Source: an uncultured Micrococcaceae bacterium (GTDB lineage Bacteria > Actinomycetota > Actinomycetes > Actinomycetales > Micrococcaceae). From it: a DNA stretch of 64,000 nt. The position numbers and the translations under genes were made by a program. This document shows positions 52,465 to 60,884 of the stretch, piece by piece. The notes beneath the pieces are model-generated. The model saw only the letters and a list, made by a program, of their open reading frames with translations, ran no database searches and was not told the DNA's origin. Each line of letters starts with the position of its first letter. Positions within the stretch are counted from its first letter, which is position 1. The DNA lies in assembly GCA_947502645.1 (NCBI GenBank), contig CANNAD010000001.1:558001-622000 (forward strand), in the 5' to 3' direction.

Positions 52465-53702
52465 TCTGCTCCTGCTAGGTCCCGCTCAGCGTCCCAGACG
52501 CGCTCGGTGATCGTGGCAACGCACATGCCTCCGCCCACGCACAGCGTGACGATACCGCACTCCAGATCACGGCGCTCCAATTCGTCGGCTAGAGCGCTAA
52601 GGATCGTCGTCCCCGTAGAACCAGCAGGTGGCCCATGGCGCTAGCCCCGCCGGTGACGTTGGTCTCTTCTTCGGTCCAGCCCATGTCCCGCATCAGCTTT
52701 AGTGGGATAGCGGCGAAGGCCTCATTGATCTCGACCGGGTCGATAACCGCCGCGGTCATACCGGCCATATTCAGCGCCTTGCGGAGTGCTGGGGTGGGCC
52801 GGCGAGCATGATGGTTGGCTCCGAGCCGACGACGGCGGTCGAGACCAACCGGGCGCCCGGCTTCAGCCCGGCCCTAATGCTGGCCTCCTCGTCGCCAACG
52901 AGCACCAGCACGGCGCCGTCGACCATGCCCGAGGAGTTCCCGGCATGGTCAACATGGTCAATCCGGCCCACGCTCGAGTACTTTTACAGCGCCACGAAGT
53001 CGAAGCCCGCGCTCTCACGCAGCTTTGCGAAGGAGTGGTTCAGACCGGCCAGCTTCTGTGCCGATGTCTGGGCACGCCGTCGCGGGTCAGGACCGTCAGC
53101 CGGCTCTGATCCTTGACGGGCACCACTGATCTGGCGAACCGTCCCTGCTCCCACGCATGCACGGCCCGGGCATGGGACGCTGCCGCGTACCGGTCCGCGT
53201 CATCCCGGCTAAAGCCCTCGATGGTGGAGCTCAGATCCGATGAGATGCCCTGCAGCACGAAGTCAGTCGCCAGGCTGGTGGCCGGGTCCATTGCCCCGCA
53301 CCGCCGTCGGACGCTATGGGCACCCGGTACACGGACTCATTCCACCGCCGATCAGCAGGTGCTCCCAGCCCAAACGCACTCGTGCGGTCATCTGGTTCAC
53401 GGCCTCCAGACCCGAAGCGCAGAAGGGGTTGAGCTGGACGCCGGCGACACTTTCCGGCATTCCTGCTTCGAAGGCGGCGATGCGGGCAATGTCCGCGCCA
53501 TGATCCCCCACTGGGCTGACACAGCCGATTGCCACGTCCTCAAGCAGCGCCGGGTCCACCTCGGGGTGCCGTTCACGCAACGCATGGAAAGAATCACCAA
53601 TAGGCCGATTGATTGACCTCATAGAGGCTTCCGCCGAGATTCCCCTTGCCGCGGGGCGTGCGGGATGGCGTCGAAGATATAGGCCTCTGAGGGAACAGGC
53701 AT
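52465..53702 (-). pseudogene. Broken thiolase (acetyl-CoA acyltransferase, fadA-like)
   Basis: Reading from ATG 53702: EAYIFDAIPHAPRQG, FHALRERHPEVDPALLEDVAIG, NPFCASGLEAVN with the catalytic Cys, AMDPATSLATDFVLQGISSD, FSRDDADRYAAASHARAV, IDHVDHAGNSSGMVDGA, INEAFAAIPLKLM, NVTGGASAMGH and a final CGIVTLCVGGG-like block. All are thiolase landmarks in the right order, but they fall in at least four different frames, with an early stop after the first block. Frameshifts and small deletions have inactivated the gene. With fadB it formed a fadA-fadB operon. Confidence 0.85.
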
Positions 53703-53871
53703 CGGGTGACTCCTCAAAAGCTTGTGTGCGGGGGGGGCGCTGATACCCGACGGTAACCGATTGCTCGAGAGTTGTGCACTGATCCACGGCGACCAATGTT
53801 TATTCGCGGTGGGGCCGACGCGTGGTTGGTCAACCACGAGCAACCAGGGGTCAATCGACGGCGACGCTAGA

Positions 53872-54318
53872 TCAGTGCTCACTGACGAGGAACGCGTTTC
53901 GCCGCTCGATCAGTTTGCGCATATACCTGCCCAGAAAAACCTTCTCCACGAGAAGCCCAATCACCCCAAAAGGGGCCGTGAATTCGATGCGGTCGATCAT
54001 GACCGTACCGCCGTCGTCGTCCGTAAATTCATGAACGTGCCGGAAGCTACGGAAGGGACCCTTGACCTGCTGGTCAACAAAACAATCGGGCTCTTGCAAC
54101 TCAGTAATGCGACTGGTCATGCGGATGGGAAAGCCGAAGTGCCACGCTCGCCAGGTGACTGACTGCCCGACGTCGATCAGCCCGGACGTCACGCCCGCGA
54201 CAGCCTCTTCCCGCGAATGAGCCATGGACGTCTTGTGTGCGTCGATACTGCGGGCAAGGTCGAACAGCTTCTCCCGCGGCATGCTTGTGCGGGTCATGCA
54301 CTCGAACCTGACGGTCAT
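53872..54318 (-). CDS. SRPBCC-fold protein
   Basis: 148 residues. FECMTRTSMPREKLFDLARSIDAH, then HVHEFTDDDGGTVMIDRIEFTAPFG and the long C-terminal helix FLGRYMRKLIERRNAFL. This is the helix-grip (START/polyketide cyclase-like) family, which binds hydrophobic ligands. It appears intact although it adjoins the decayed fadAB region. Specific ligand unknown. Confidence 0.75.
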   Translation of the reverse strand: MTVRFECMTRTSMPREKLFDLARSIDAHKTSMAHSREEAVAGVTSGLIDVGQSVTWRAWHFGFPIRMTSRITELQEPDCFVDQQVKGPFRSFRHVHEFTDDDGGTVMIDRIEFTAPFGVIGLLVEKVFLGRYMRKLIERRNAFLVSEH

Positions 54319-54333
54319 GGCTCGAGTATTTCA

Positions 54334-54370
54334 TGGGGTGTCCCAAAGCGGCGGGAATGTCCCATTCGGT
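54334..54370. repeat. GGGATGTCCCA-type short repeat, copy 1
   Basis: About 38 bases with two GTCCCA motifs 20 bases apart, matching 55124-55162 with several changes. The copies flank the AMIN-like secreted gene. Possibly remains of mobile-element ends. Confidence 0.55.
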
Positions 54371-54393
54371 GCTTGGGCGGGGTGGGTAGCAGA

Positions 54394-54463
54394 GCAAACC
54401 CGAGCCAAATCCGCGTTTCCGACGGATATACCCCTCGGAACGGACACTATGGCTCGGGTTTGC
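54394..54463. repeat. Inverted repeat with nested hairpin
   Basis: Perfect 14-bp arms GCAAACCCGAGCCA (54394-54407) and its complement (54450-54463), enclosing a second, imperfect hairpin around GTTTCCGA and TCGGAAC. It lies just past the 3' end of the secreted protein gene. Terminator, mobile-element end or structured RNA are all possible. Confidence 0.6.
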
Positions 54464-54479
54464 GGCAGGGGAACTGCAT

Positions 54480-55025
54480 TTACCAACGGTGTGCGACATC
54501 GATCACCAGCCTTGAGTCAGTCCCCGGGCCGCTGAGCACGAAGACGCGGAACGGCAGCCGGGCCCGGACGCCGAGTCCCAGGGTTGTCTGGCCTTCGAAA
54601 CTGCCAACGAGTGCGACCTGTCGGAAGGTCGAGTATCCCGTAACATTGGTCAGCTCGTTGCGGTTCGCAGGACGATAGACCGCGTGGCCGTAGCGGTCGT
54701 ATGTTGGCGCTTTGACAGTGACGGCGAGGTCGGCAGCGCCACGTAGCGGGACAACACGGCCGGATCCTTCCTCGTGGACGGCGGTGACGTAGCGGACGTA
54801 GTATCCCGCTCCGCCGCCGTCGATATCAATGACCATTCGGTCGAAGCAGGAGTGTTTTCCGGATCGGACATCGGTGATGGGTGCGCTGGTGTGTGACGAG
54901 TTGCTCTTCGCCAGTGATCCCCATGTGATACCGCAATATGATGCAGCGGTGGCGGGCGCAGGTGCGATGAGCCCGAAGGCCAGGACCATCGCCAAGGCTG
55001 CGAGCCACGCGTAGAACTTTTTCAT
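54480..55025 (-). CDS. Secreted AMIN-like domain protein
   Basis: 181 residues. Signal peptide MKKFYAWLAALAMVLAFGLI with an APATAA-S cleavage region near 28, then a single beta-rich AMIN-like domain: ITWGSLAKSNSSHTSAPITDVRSGKHSCFDRMVIDIDG and a closing DSRLVIDVAHRW. Two cysteines probably form a disulfide. Such proteins bind peptidoglycan or other cell-surface glycans in related families. The gene stands between two copies of a GGGATGTCCCA-type repeat. Confidence 0.82.
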   Translation of the reverse strand: MKKFYAWLAALAMVLAFGLIAPAPATAASYCGITWGSLAKSNSSHTSAPITDVRSGKHSCFDRMVIDIDGGGAGYYVRYVTAVHEEGSGRVVPLRGAADLAVTVKAPTYDRYGHAVYRPANRNELTNVTGYSTFRQVALVGSFEGQTTLGLGVRARLPFRVFVLSGPGTDSRLVIDVAHRW

Positions 55026-55123
55026 GATGCTCCACCTGAAGTTGCTCAGTAGATGCTTCTATGATATAGCACCTAACGCCAGATAGCACTGGAAAGTTTT
55101 AAGTGGCAGGGATGTCCATTTGG

Positions 55124-55162
55124 TGGGGGATGTCCCAAACCGGCAGGGATGTCCCATTTGGT
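55124..55162. repeat. GGGATGTCCCA-type short repeat, copy 2
   Basis: GGGGGATGTCCCAAACCGG followed by CAGGGATGTCCCATTTGG, related to 54334-54370. A third half-copy, CAGGGATGTCCATTTGG, lies just before it at 55108-55124. Confidence 0.6.
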
Positions 55163-55238
55163 TGATACTCAGTGAGCTGATTGATGTACTGGGAAGCCGG
55201 GAAGCCGGAACTATCGTGATCAGGAACGAGGACTCGGT

Positions 55239-56015
55239 ATGGACATAGCCCTTTCAACCGGCCAAAGCGTCGTCGGTGCGTTGGTCCTGACCGCGGCACT
55301 CGTCGCACTCCACCTCGCCGCACCGCGCATCAGAAAACTGCCGTTCATTCCCGAGAGGGCGACGTCGTCGTTCGCCGGAGGTCTCGCCGTCGCCTACGTC
55401 TTCCTGCACCTGCTACCGGAAATCGCGGCCGGCAATGAGGCAGTCGGGGAACTCCTCAAAGACGTCATCGAGCCCACACCGTTGTTTGAACTGGGCATAT
55501 TCCTGGTAGCACTCACGGGTTTTACGGTCTTTTACGGGCTGGAACGGCTTGCCACCCGGGACAGCCCCCGCGGGGGCAGCAACGGCGAGCCATCCGGAAC
55601 GGTGTACTGGCTCCATCTGGGTTCGTTCATGGTCTATAACGCGCTCATCACCTACACGATGGCCCTGCGGGTTCAGACGGGCCTGCTGTTCGCAGTGCTG
55701 TTCACGATCGCGATGGGACTGCATTTCGTTCTTACCGACCGGTCCCTGCAGGAGCACTATCCGCGGCGTTTTGCGCGTAGTGGACGGCTTCTGCTCGCCG
55801 GGTCGCTGGTGCTCGGGTGGGTCGCCGACGCGCTGTTCGCCCCTACGAGCGTGCTGCTCGTTGCACTGCTGACGGCGCTACTGGGTGGATCGATTTTGCT
55901 CAACGTGTTCAAGGAGGAAATCCCGACGAACCGGAATTCACGGTTCGGCTGGTTCCTCACCGGGCTGGTCCTGTATGCGGGGCTTCTGGGCATTGTGACG
56001 GCGATCAGCGAGTGA
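55239..56015 (+). CDS. Polytopic membrane protein, possibly ZIP-like
   Basis: 258 residues with about seven or eight membrane helices. The spacing of LHLLPEI near residue 58 and a LHFVLTDRSL block in the second half, with few charged loops, resembles the ZIP metal-permease family, but the histidine-rich signature is weak. Described as ZIP-like only. Transcribed together with the SDR gene 31 nt downstream is possible. Confidence 0.6.
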   Translation: MDIALSTGQSVVGALVLTAALVALHLAAPRIRKLPFIPERATSSFAGGLAVAYVFLHLLPEIAAGNEAVGELLKDVIEPTPLFELGIFLVALTGFTVFYGLERLATRDSPRGGSNGEPSGTVYWLHLGSFMVYNALITYTMALRVQTGLLFAVLFTIAMGLHFVLTDRSLQEHYPRRFARSGRLLLAGSLVLGWVADALFAPTSVLLVALLTALLGGSILLNVFKEEIPTNRNSRFGWFLTGLVLYAGLLGIVTAISE

Positions 56016-56046
56016 ACATTCAACACGATTCCGTAGGATGTGGACC

Positions 56047-56739
56047 ATGACTGATCTTCCTGTTGCCCTTATTACCGGTGCGTCCCGCGGAATCGGGCTG
56101 GCTATTGCCCGCGAGCTCGCGCCCACGCATCACCTCCTGCTGGGCGGGCGCGACGCCGGCGCCCTCGAGGAACTGGCGGCCTCCTTTCCTTCGGCGGCGC
56201 CTTTTGCTGCGGACCTCGGATCCCGGGAGGACGTTCATCAAGCGGTGGCGGGTATTGAGCGGCTCGATGTGCTGGTGCACTCGGCTGGCGTTCTGCGCAT
56301 GGGGACGGTGGAGAACCTGTCCGACGACGACTGGCAGCAAAGTTTCGCAATCAACGTTTTCGCTGTGGCGGCTTTGACCCGGGCACTGCTGCCCGCCCTG
56401 CGCGCAGCAAAGGGCCAGGTGGTGGCGATCAACTCCGGGTCCGGCTTCTCGTCAGGGCCGACGTCGGCCGTTTACAGCGGAACGAAGTTCGCCTTGCGCG
56501 CGCTGACGGATGCGTTGCGCGAGGAGGAACGTTCCAACGGGGTCCGGGTCTGCTCCATCCATCCGGGCCGGGTGGCTACGGATATGCAGCAGGAGTTGCA
56601 CGAGTTTGAGGGTAAGGATTACCGTCCGGGCGCCTGGATTCAGCCGGAGCAGGTGGCGAAAACTGTGCGGTTGGCTGTCGACGCGTCCCGGGATTCGATG
56701 GTGGAGTCGCTGAGCATCCGACCGTCCGGCATGGTGTGA
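56047..56739 (+). CDS. Short-chain dehydrogenase/reductase
   Basis: 230-residue classic SDR: cofactor loop TGASRGIGLAIA, NNAG-equivalent HSAGVL, Ser in NSGSGF, and the YSGTKFALRALTDAL segment with the catalytic Tyr and Lys. Substrate unknown. ATG 56047 has no strong ribosome site; it is the conserved family start. It is convergent with the small PLDc_N gene, with the stops 1 nt apart. Confidence 0.88.
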   Translation: MTDLPVALITGASRGIGLAIARELAPTHHLLLGGRDAGALEELAASFPSAAPFAADLGSREDVHQAVAGIERLDVLVHSAGVLRMGTVENLSDDDWQQSFAINVFAVAALTRALLPALRAAKGQVVAINSGSGFSSGPTSAVYSGTKFALRALTDALREEERSNGVRVCSIHPGRVATDMQQELHEFEGKDYRPGAWIQPEQVAKTVRLAVDASRDSMVESLSIRPSGMV

Positions 56740-56740
56740 G

Positions 56741-56962
56741 CTACTTGCTGTTAACCAGGGTCAGCCGGTTGTAGGCGAACCAGGAGACCGCACCAATAAT
56801 CGGTACGAGCACCACGAAAATCACCCACAGGCTGCGAGCCTTGCTGCTGAGATCCTCGCTGCGGATTATTGCGATGAACGCGTTGATTGCGAGCAGTAGT
56901 CCGAGGATGAGGATTGCGATGGGCAGGCCCTCCCACACAGTTGGGACGATGGGATTTTCCAT
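56741..56962 (-). CDS. PLDc_N-domain small membrane protein
   Basis: 73 residues with two membrane helices separated by a basic loop (EDLSSKARSLWVIFVVLVPIIGAVSWF), the pattern of the phospholipase D/nuclease N-terminal (PLDc_N) family. ATG 56962 follows GAGGAA at 4 nt. It is found alone here, without a phospholipase D domain. Function unknown. Confidence 0.75.
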   Translation of the reverse strand: MENPIVPTVWEGLPIAILILGLLLAINAFIAIIRSEDLSSKARSLWVIFVVLVPIIGAVSWFAYNRLTLVNSK

Positions 56963-57015
56963 GGGGTTCCTCACGGGTTGCTGCACATTACGTTGCCACC
57001 AGCGTAGCGGACGTC

Positions 57016-57055
57016 ACAAAAAGGCCGGGGCCCGCGTGGTATTCGCGGGCCCCGG
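57016..57055 (-). terminator. Intrinsic terminator of the hsp20 gene
   Basis: Perfect 12-bp GC-rich stem (57025-57036 with 57044-57055), a 7-nt loop, then CCTTTTTG on the minus strand, 20 nt past the hsp20 stop. A classic intrinsic terminator. Confidence 0.9.
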
Positions 57056-57075
57056 CGTCGTTCTCTGTTGTGTAG

Positions 57076-57522
57076 TTATGCTTCTACGGATTCGGTTTCC
57101 TGCGACTGTTCGATGACTGGTGAGCTTTGTGCGGTTTCGATCTGGACCTTCCGCGGCTTGGCTTTCTCGCTGACGGGGATGGTGACGCTGAGGACACCAT
57201 TTTCGTAGCGGGCGCTGATGCCGTCGATGTCGATTCCCTGTCCCAGGTTCAGCTGGCGCAGGAACGATCCGCTGCCGCGTTCCCTGGTCAGCCACTTGAC
57301 GCCTTCCTCGCTGCGCAGGGTTCTTTCAGCGCGGATGGTCAGCAGCTGGCCGTCGACGTCGATGTCAACGGATCCTGGATCGATGCCGGGAAGATCGGCG
57401 TTCAGGATGTAGTGGTCCCGTTCGCGGTACAGGTCCATTGGCATGAGCTTCAGGTCCTGGCGCTCCATCAGGGCGCCTGCGACGCGGTCCAGTTCACGGA
57501 ATGGGTCAAACTTCATAGCCAT
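57076..57522 (-). CDS. Hsp20 small heat-shock chaperone
   Basis: 148-residue alpha-crystallin-type chaperone that holds unfolding proteins. MAMKFDPFRELDRVAG opens it, and the crystallin domain covers about 40-135 with DLPGIDPGSVDIDVDGQLLTI and the closing ARYENGVLSVTIPVSEKAKPRKV. ATG 57522 lies 8 nt from AAGGAG. Two heat-shock operators, HAIR-like (57578-57598) and CIRCE-like (57610-57635), lie upstream. Confidence 0.93.
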   Translation of the reverse strand: MAMKFDPFRELDRVAGALMERQDLKLMPMDLYRERDHYILNADLPGIDPGSVDIDVDGQLLTIRAERTLRSEEGVKWLTRERGSGSFLRQLNLGQGIDIDGISARYENGVLSVTIPVSEKAKPRKVQIETAQSSPVIEQSQETESVEA

Positions 57523-57577
57523 GGCATAAACTCCTTCGCATCCCACCCCTGACGGGGCTGGTTCTTCTGTTGTAAGA

Positions 57578-57598
57578 GTTGAGCGTCATCCGCTCAAC
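57578..57598. promoter_or_regulatory. HAIR-like HspR operator
   Basis: GTTGAGCG-N5-CGCTCAAC. The TTGAG and CTCAA halves are separated by 9 nt exactly as in the HspR site CTTGAGT-N7-ACTCAAG; the outer and inner flanking bases differ. It is 56 nt upstream of the hsp20 start. Confidence 0.6.
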
Positions 57599-57609
57599 TA
57601 CGAAAAATG

Positions 57610-57635
57610 TTAGCACTCTCTACGCAGAGTGCCAA
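57610..57635. promoter_or_regulatory. CIRCE-like HrcA operator
   Basis: TTAGCACTC-N8-GAGTGCCAA. Both halves match the HrcA site TTAGCACTC-N9-GAGTGCTAA except one base and a spacer one nt short. It lies between hsp20 and thymidine kinase. Confidence 0.65.
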
Positions 57636-57687
57636 GTATTTTTCGCACTAGAATCAAGGGGCACTTTCGTCCGAGATGAGGTACAGG

Positions 57688-58311
57688 TTGGCCAAGCTCT
57701 ATTTCCGCTACGGCGCCATGAATTCCGGCAAGTCCACCGGGCTGCTGCAGGCTGCGTTCAACTATGAGGAACGCGGCCAGCGCGTGCTGATTGCCAAGCC
57801 GGAGAAGGACACCAAGAGCGACGGCGACATTGTGTCGCGCCTCGGCATGGGCCGGAAAGTTGACTTCCTGATCCCCTCTGACTCCCCCGTCCGCGAACTC
57901 TTTGCCGCGAAAGCTGCCGGCGATGATCAGGACGCCCTCCTGAAGCACGTCGAGATCCCGCCAGTCGCCTGCCTGCTGATTGATGAGGCGCAGTTCCTGG
58001 AGCCGGAGCAGGTGGATGACCTCTTCCGGATTGCGGTTCTCGATAACGTACCAGTGCTCGCATATGGGATCCGTACCGACTTCCGCACGCGCATATTCCC
58101 TGGTGCTCTTCGGTTGATGGAGTTGGCACACTCGCTGGAAGAACTCAAAACCATCTGCCGCTGCGGCCGCAAAGCCATTTTCAACGCCCGTCGCATCGGC
58201 GACCAGGTGGTGTTCGACGGCGAACAGGTTGCCATTGACGGCCAGGACGTCTGGTACGAGTCCCTCTGCGGAAGCTGCTATCTGGAAGCATCAGCCGGGC
58301 GGCTGGGTTAG
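57688..58311 (+). CDS. tdk: Thymidine kinase
   Basis: 207-residue type II thymidine kinase of nucleoside salvage. Walker A GAMNSGKST, the DEAQF block, LAYGIRTDF and the zinc-ribbon cysteines (CRCGRK and LCGSCY) are all present. TTG 57688, giving MAKLYFRYGAMNSGKS, is preferred because homologues begin there and GAGG lies 6 nt upstream; ATG 57676 would add four residues. Divergent from hsp20. Confidence 0.93.
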   Translation: MAKLYFRYGAMNSGKSTGLLQAAFNYEERGQRVLIAKPEKDTKSDGDIVSRLGMGRKVDFLIPSDSPVRELFAAKAAGDDQDALLKHVEIPPVACLLIDEAQFLEPEQVDDLFRIAVLDNVPVLAYGIRTDFRTRIFPGALRLMELAHSLEELKTICRCGRKAIFNARRIGDQVVFDGEQVAIDGQDVWYESLCGSCYLEASAGRLG

Positions 58312-58430
58312 CGGCTCAGTTGTTACGGGCCCTGTTGTTACGTCTTGAGGGTGCGCAATCTCAGGCCGCGAGGGTAGGTTTTTCGTAGCGGCATCATGAT
58401 GGACGCCGCCGGAGTCGGATGGAGCAGGCA

Positions 58431-60059
58431 ATGTCAGCATCTAGTTCCCACGGGCAGCTGCCCGAAAGCGTGGTTCCCGCGGAGCTGCTCTGCGACCGCC
58501 ATGCCCCGGATGCTACGGCGTTCACGGTGATCGACGGCGACCTGAACCCCACACAGTTGACCTACGGCGAGATCCGGACCCGTTCCGAGCAGGCCGCAGC
58601 TGCTTTTGCCGGTCTCGGCGTGAAACCGGGCGACCGGGTGGCTACACTGATGGGCAAGAGCGCCGATCTCGTCGTCGTACTGTTGGGTCTGTGGCGCCTT
58701 GGTGCGGTTCATGTTCCGCTGTTCACCGCTTTTGCGACGCCGGCCATCCGCGTTCGGCTGGAACGTAGCGGCGCCGTCGTCGTTGTCACGGATGCAGGCC
58801 AGCGGAACAAGCTGGTGGAGGGCGGGCTGGCCGAGGATTTGGGTCTGCAGCTCATTGTTGCCGGCGGTGGGACGGAACCGGCCGAGGGTGATCTGGCTTT
58901 GACGTCGCTCCTGGATTCGCATGAGCCAGGTTTTGAGGCTGCGTCCCGGGCTCTCGAGGATCCGCTGGTGGAGATTTTCACGTCGGGGACCACTGGCGCG
59001 CCGAAGGGTGTTGCGGTTCCGGTTCGGGCGTTGGAGGCGTTCGACGCGTATCTGCGGTTTGGGTTGGATGTGGCTGAGGACGATGTCTTCTGGAATGCCG
59101 CCGACCCCGGTTGGGCTTACGGACTGTATTACGGCATTCTGGCGCCCATGTACGCGGGGCGGGCCAACCTACTGCTGACCACCGGCTTCAATGCCGATGT
59201 TGCGTGGCAGGTGCTGGACAAGTTCCGGGTCACCAACTTTGCGGCGGCGCCCACCATTTTCCGGTCGATGCGTGCGGCCAGGCCCGACGGCGTTCCCGGG
59301 CTGGCTCTTCGGGTTGCGTCCAGCGCCGGCGAGCCATTGGATGCCGCGACGATCGACTGGGCGAAATCCCATCTCGGCACCGTGATCCGTGACCACTACG
59401 GTCAGACCGAAATGGGCATGTGCATCATCAACGGCTGGCAGTCAGAGGTGCTGGGCGATCTTCGGCCGGGGTCCATGGGCACCCCGATGCCCGGTTATGC
59501 GGCGGCGGTGCTGGAGATGGAGTCCGACGTCGAAGCGTCCCCTGGTACTCCTGGCCGCGTGGCAATTGACGTGCCGAATAGTCCGTTGATGTGGTTTGCC
59601 GGGTATACGAATGATCCGGAGAAAACCGCTGAACGGTACAGCACAGGTGGCCGCTGGTATTTCACTGGTGATAGTGGCCGGATGGACGACGACGGATACT
59701 TCTTCTTCTCGTCGCGCGATGACGACGTGGTGATCATGGCCGGTTACAGGATTGGGCCGTTTGAGGTGGAGTCGGTCCTGTCCACGCATCCGGCTGTTCG
59801 GGAAGTTGCGGTGATCGGTGTTCCTGATGAGCTGCGCGGTGAACGGCTGGAGGCTTGCGTTGTCCTCACCGACCCAGCGCTAGGCACCCCTGAGATTGTG
59901 GAGGAACTGAAGCAGCTGGTTAAGAAACAGTACGCGGCTCACGCCTACCCGCGGAACGTGCACTTCGTGGACGAGTTGCCGAAGACCCCGAGCGGGAAGG
60001 TCCAGCGGTTCGTCCTGCGGCATAATTTCGGCGTGCCTCCCGTGCCCACCTCCTCATGA
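58431..60059 (+). CDS. AMP-forming acyl-CoA synthetase/acetyl-CoA synthetase-like
   Basis: 542 residues of the ANL superfamily. The phosphate-binding loop EIFTSGTTGAPKGVAVP, adenine/acyl-site DHYGQTEMGMC, the hinge FTGDSGRMDDDGYFFFSSRDDDVVIMAGYRIGP and the catalytic Lys in PSGKVQR are intact. It forms acyl-CoA from a carboxylic acid, ATP and CoA; the pattern suits short or medium chains. ATG 58431 follows GGAG at 6 nt. It stands alone. Confidence 0.88.
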   Translation: MSASSSHGQLPESVVPAELLCDRHAPDATAFTVIDGDLNPTQLTYGEIRTRSEQAAAAFAGLGVKPGDRVATLMGKSADLVVVLLGLWRLGAVHVPLFTAFATPAIRVRLERSGAVVVVTDAGQRNKLVEGGLAEDLGLQLIVAGGGTEPAEGDLALTSLLDSHEPGFEAASRALEDPLVEIFTSGTTGAPKGVAVPVRALEAFDAYLRFGLDVAEDDVFWNAADPGWAYGLYYGILAPMYAGRANLLLTTGFNADVAWQVLDKFRVTNFAAAPTIFRSMRAARPDGVPGLALRVASSAGEPLDAATIDWAKSHLGTVIRDHYGQTEMGMCIINGWQSEVLGDLRPGSMGTPMPGYAAAVLEMESDVEASPGTPGRVAIDVPNSPLMWFAGYTNDPEKTAERYSTGGRWYFTGDSGRMDDDGYFFFSSRDDDVVIMAGYRIGPFEVESVLSTHPAVREVAVIGVPDELRGERLEACVVLTDPALGTPEIVEELKQLVKKQYAAHAYPRNVHFVDELPKTPSGKVQRFVLRHNFGVPPVPTSS

Positions 60060-60129
60060 ATCTGATGACTCTTGTTGCGAGGAGGGCGGCAGAATGATGC
60101 GATAGATCAGGGGTGGAAGGGAACAGGGT

Positions 60130-60849
60130 ATGAGTGACATTAAAATCCGGGGCGATAGCGCGTCCGCTGAACGACGGCGCCTGTTGTCCGGTCGAATCCG
60201 ATTTTTCGTCCGGCTCACAATTGCCTACAACATCATCGAAGCCGTCATTGCGCTTGCAGCTGGAACTGCAGCTTCTTCAAGTGCACTTGTGGCATTCGGC
60301 CTCGACTCAATTATCGAGGTGACGTCAGCAGCAGCGGTGGCCTGGCAGTTCTCCGCACGGGATCCAGAATCACGCGAAAAGACCGCTCTACACTTCATCG
60401 CTTTCTCCTTCTTCGGTCTCGCACTCTTCGTCGGAGTGAAGGCGACCCACACACTGATTACGGGGGTGGAAGCCGAGCACTCACGTGTCGGGATCATTCT
60501 CGCAGCCGTGAGCCTCGCGATCATGCCCCTGTTGTCCTACCTACAGCGCCGGGCCGGCCGAGAACTCGGGTCACGATCTGCAGTGGCGGATTCAAAGCAA
60601 ACATTGTTGTGCTCCTACCTCTCCGGAGTTCTCCTGCTCGGATTGCTGCTGAATAGCTTGTTTGGGTGGACATGGGCGGACCCCGTAGCCGCACTGATCA
60701 TTGCAGGGTGGGCAATCAAGGAAGGACGCGAGGCATGGAAGGGGGACGCCTGCTGTGCGAACCCGGTAGGACACGTCGAGTCCGACACCTCGGAGGCACC
60801 AGGTGAAGCAAACGATCTAGACGAAGACTGCACCTGCTGCCATACGTGA
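60130..60849 (+). CDS. Cation transporter, CDF/TMEM163-like, with Cys-rich tail
   Basis: 239 residues. Five or six membrane helices with VAFGLDSIIEVTSAAAVAW in helix 2, carrying the Asp expected of a cation-diffusion-facilitator metal site, and a second WADPVAALIIAGWAI block. The cytoplasmic tail is Cys/His-rich: GDACCANP, then DCTCCHT. This suggests metal sensing or binding. The stop overlaps a GTG that could start the next frame, and the APC permease gene follows at 60885. Confidence 0.8.
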   Translation: MSDIKIRGDSASAERRRLLSGRIRFFVRLTIAYNIIEAVIALAAGTAASSSALVAFGLDSIIEVTSAAAVAWQFSARDPESREKTALHFIAFSFFGLALFVGVKATHTLITGVEAEHSRVGIILAAVSLAIMPLLSYLQRRAGRELGSRSAVADSKQTLLCSYLSGVLLLGLLLNSLFGWTWADPVAALIIAGWAIKEGREAWKGDACCANPVGHVESDTSEAPGEANDLDEDCTCCHT

Positions 60850-60884
60850 CTGACAAGGAGAACGATCAAAGGAGGGGCCAACAC

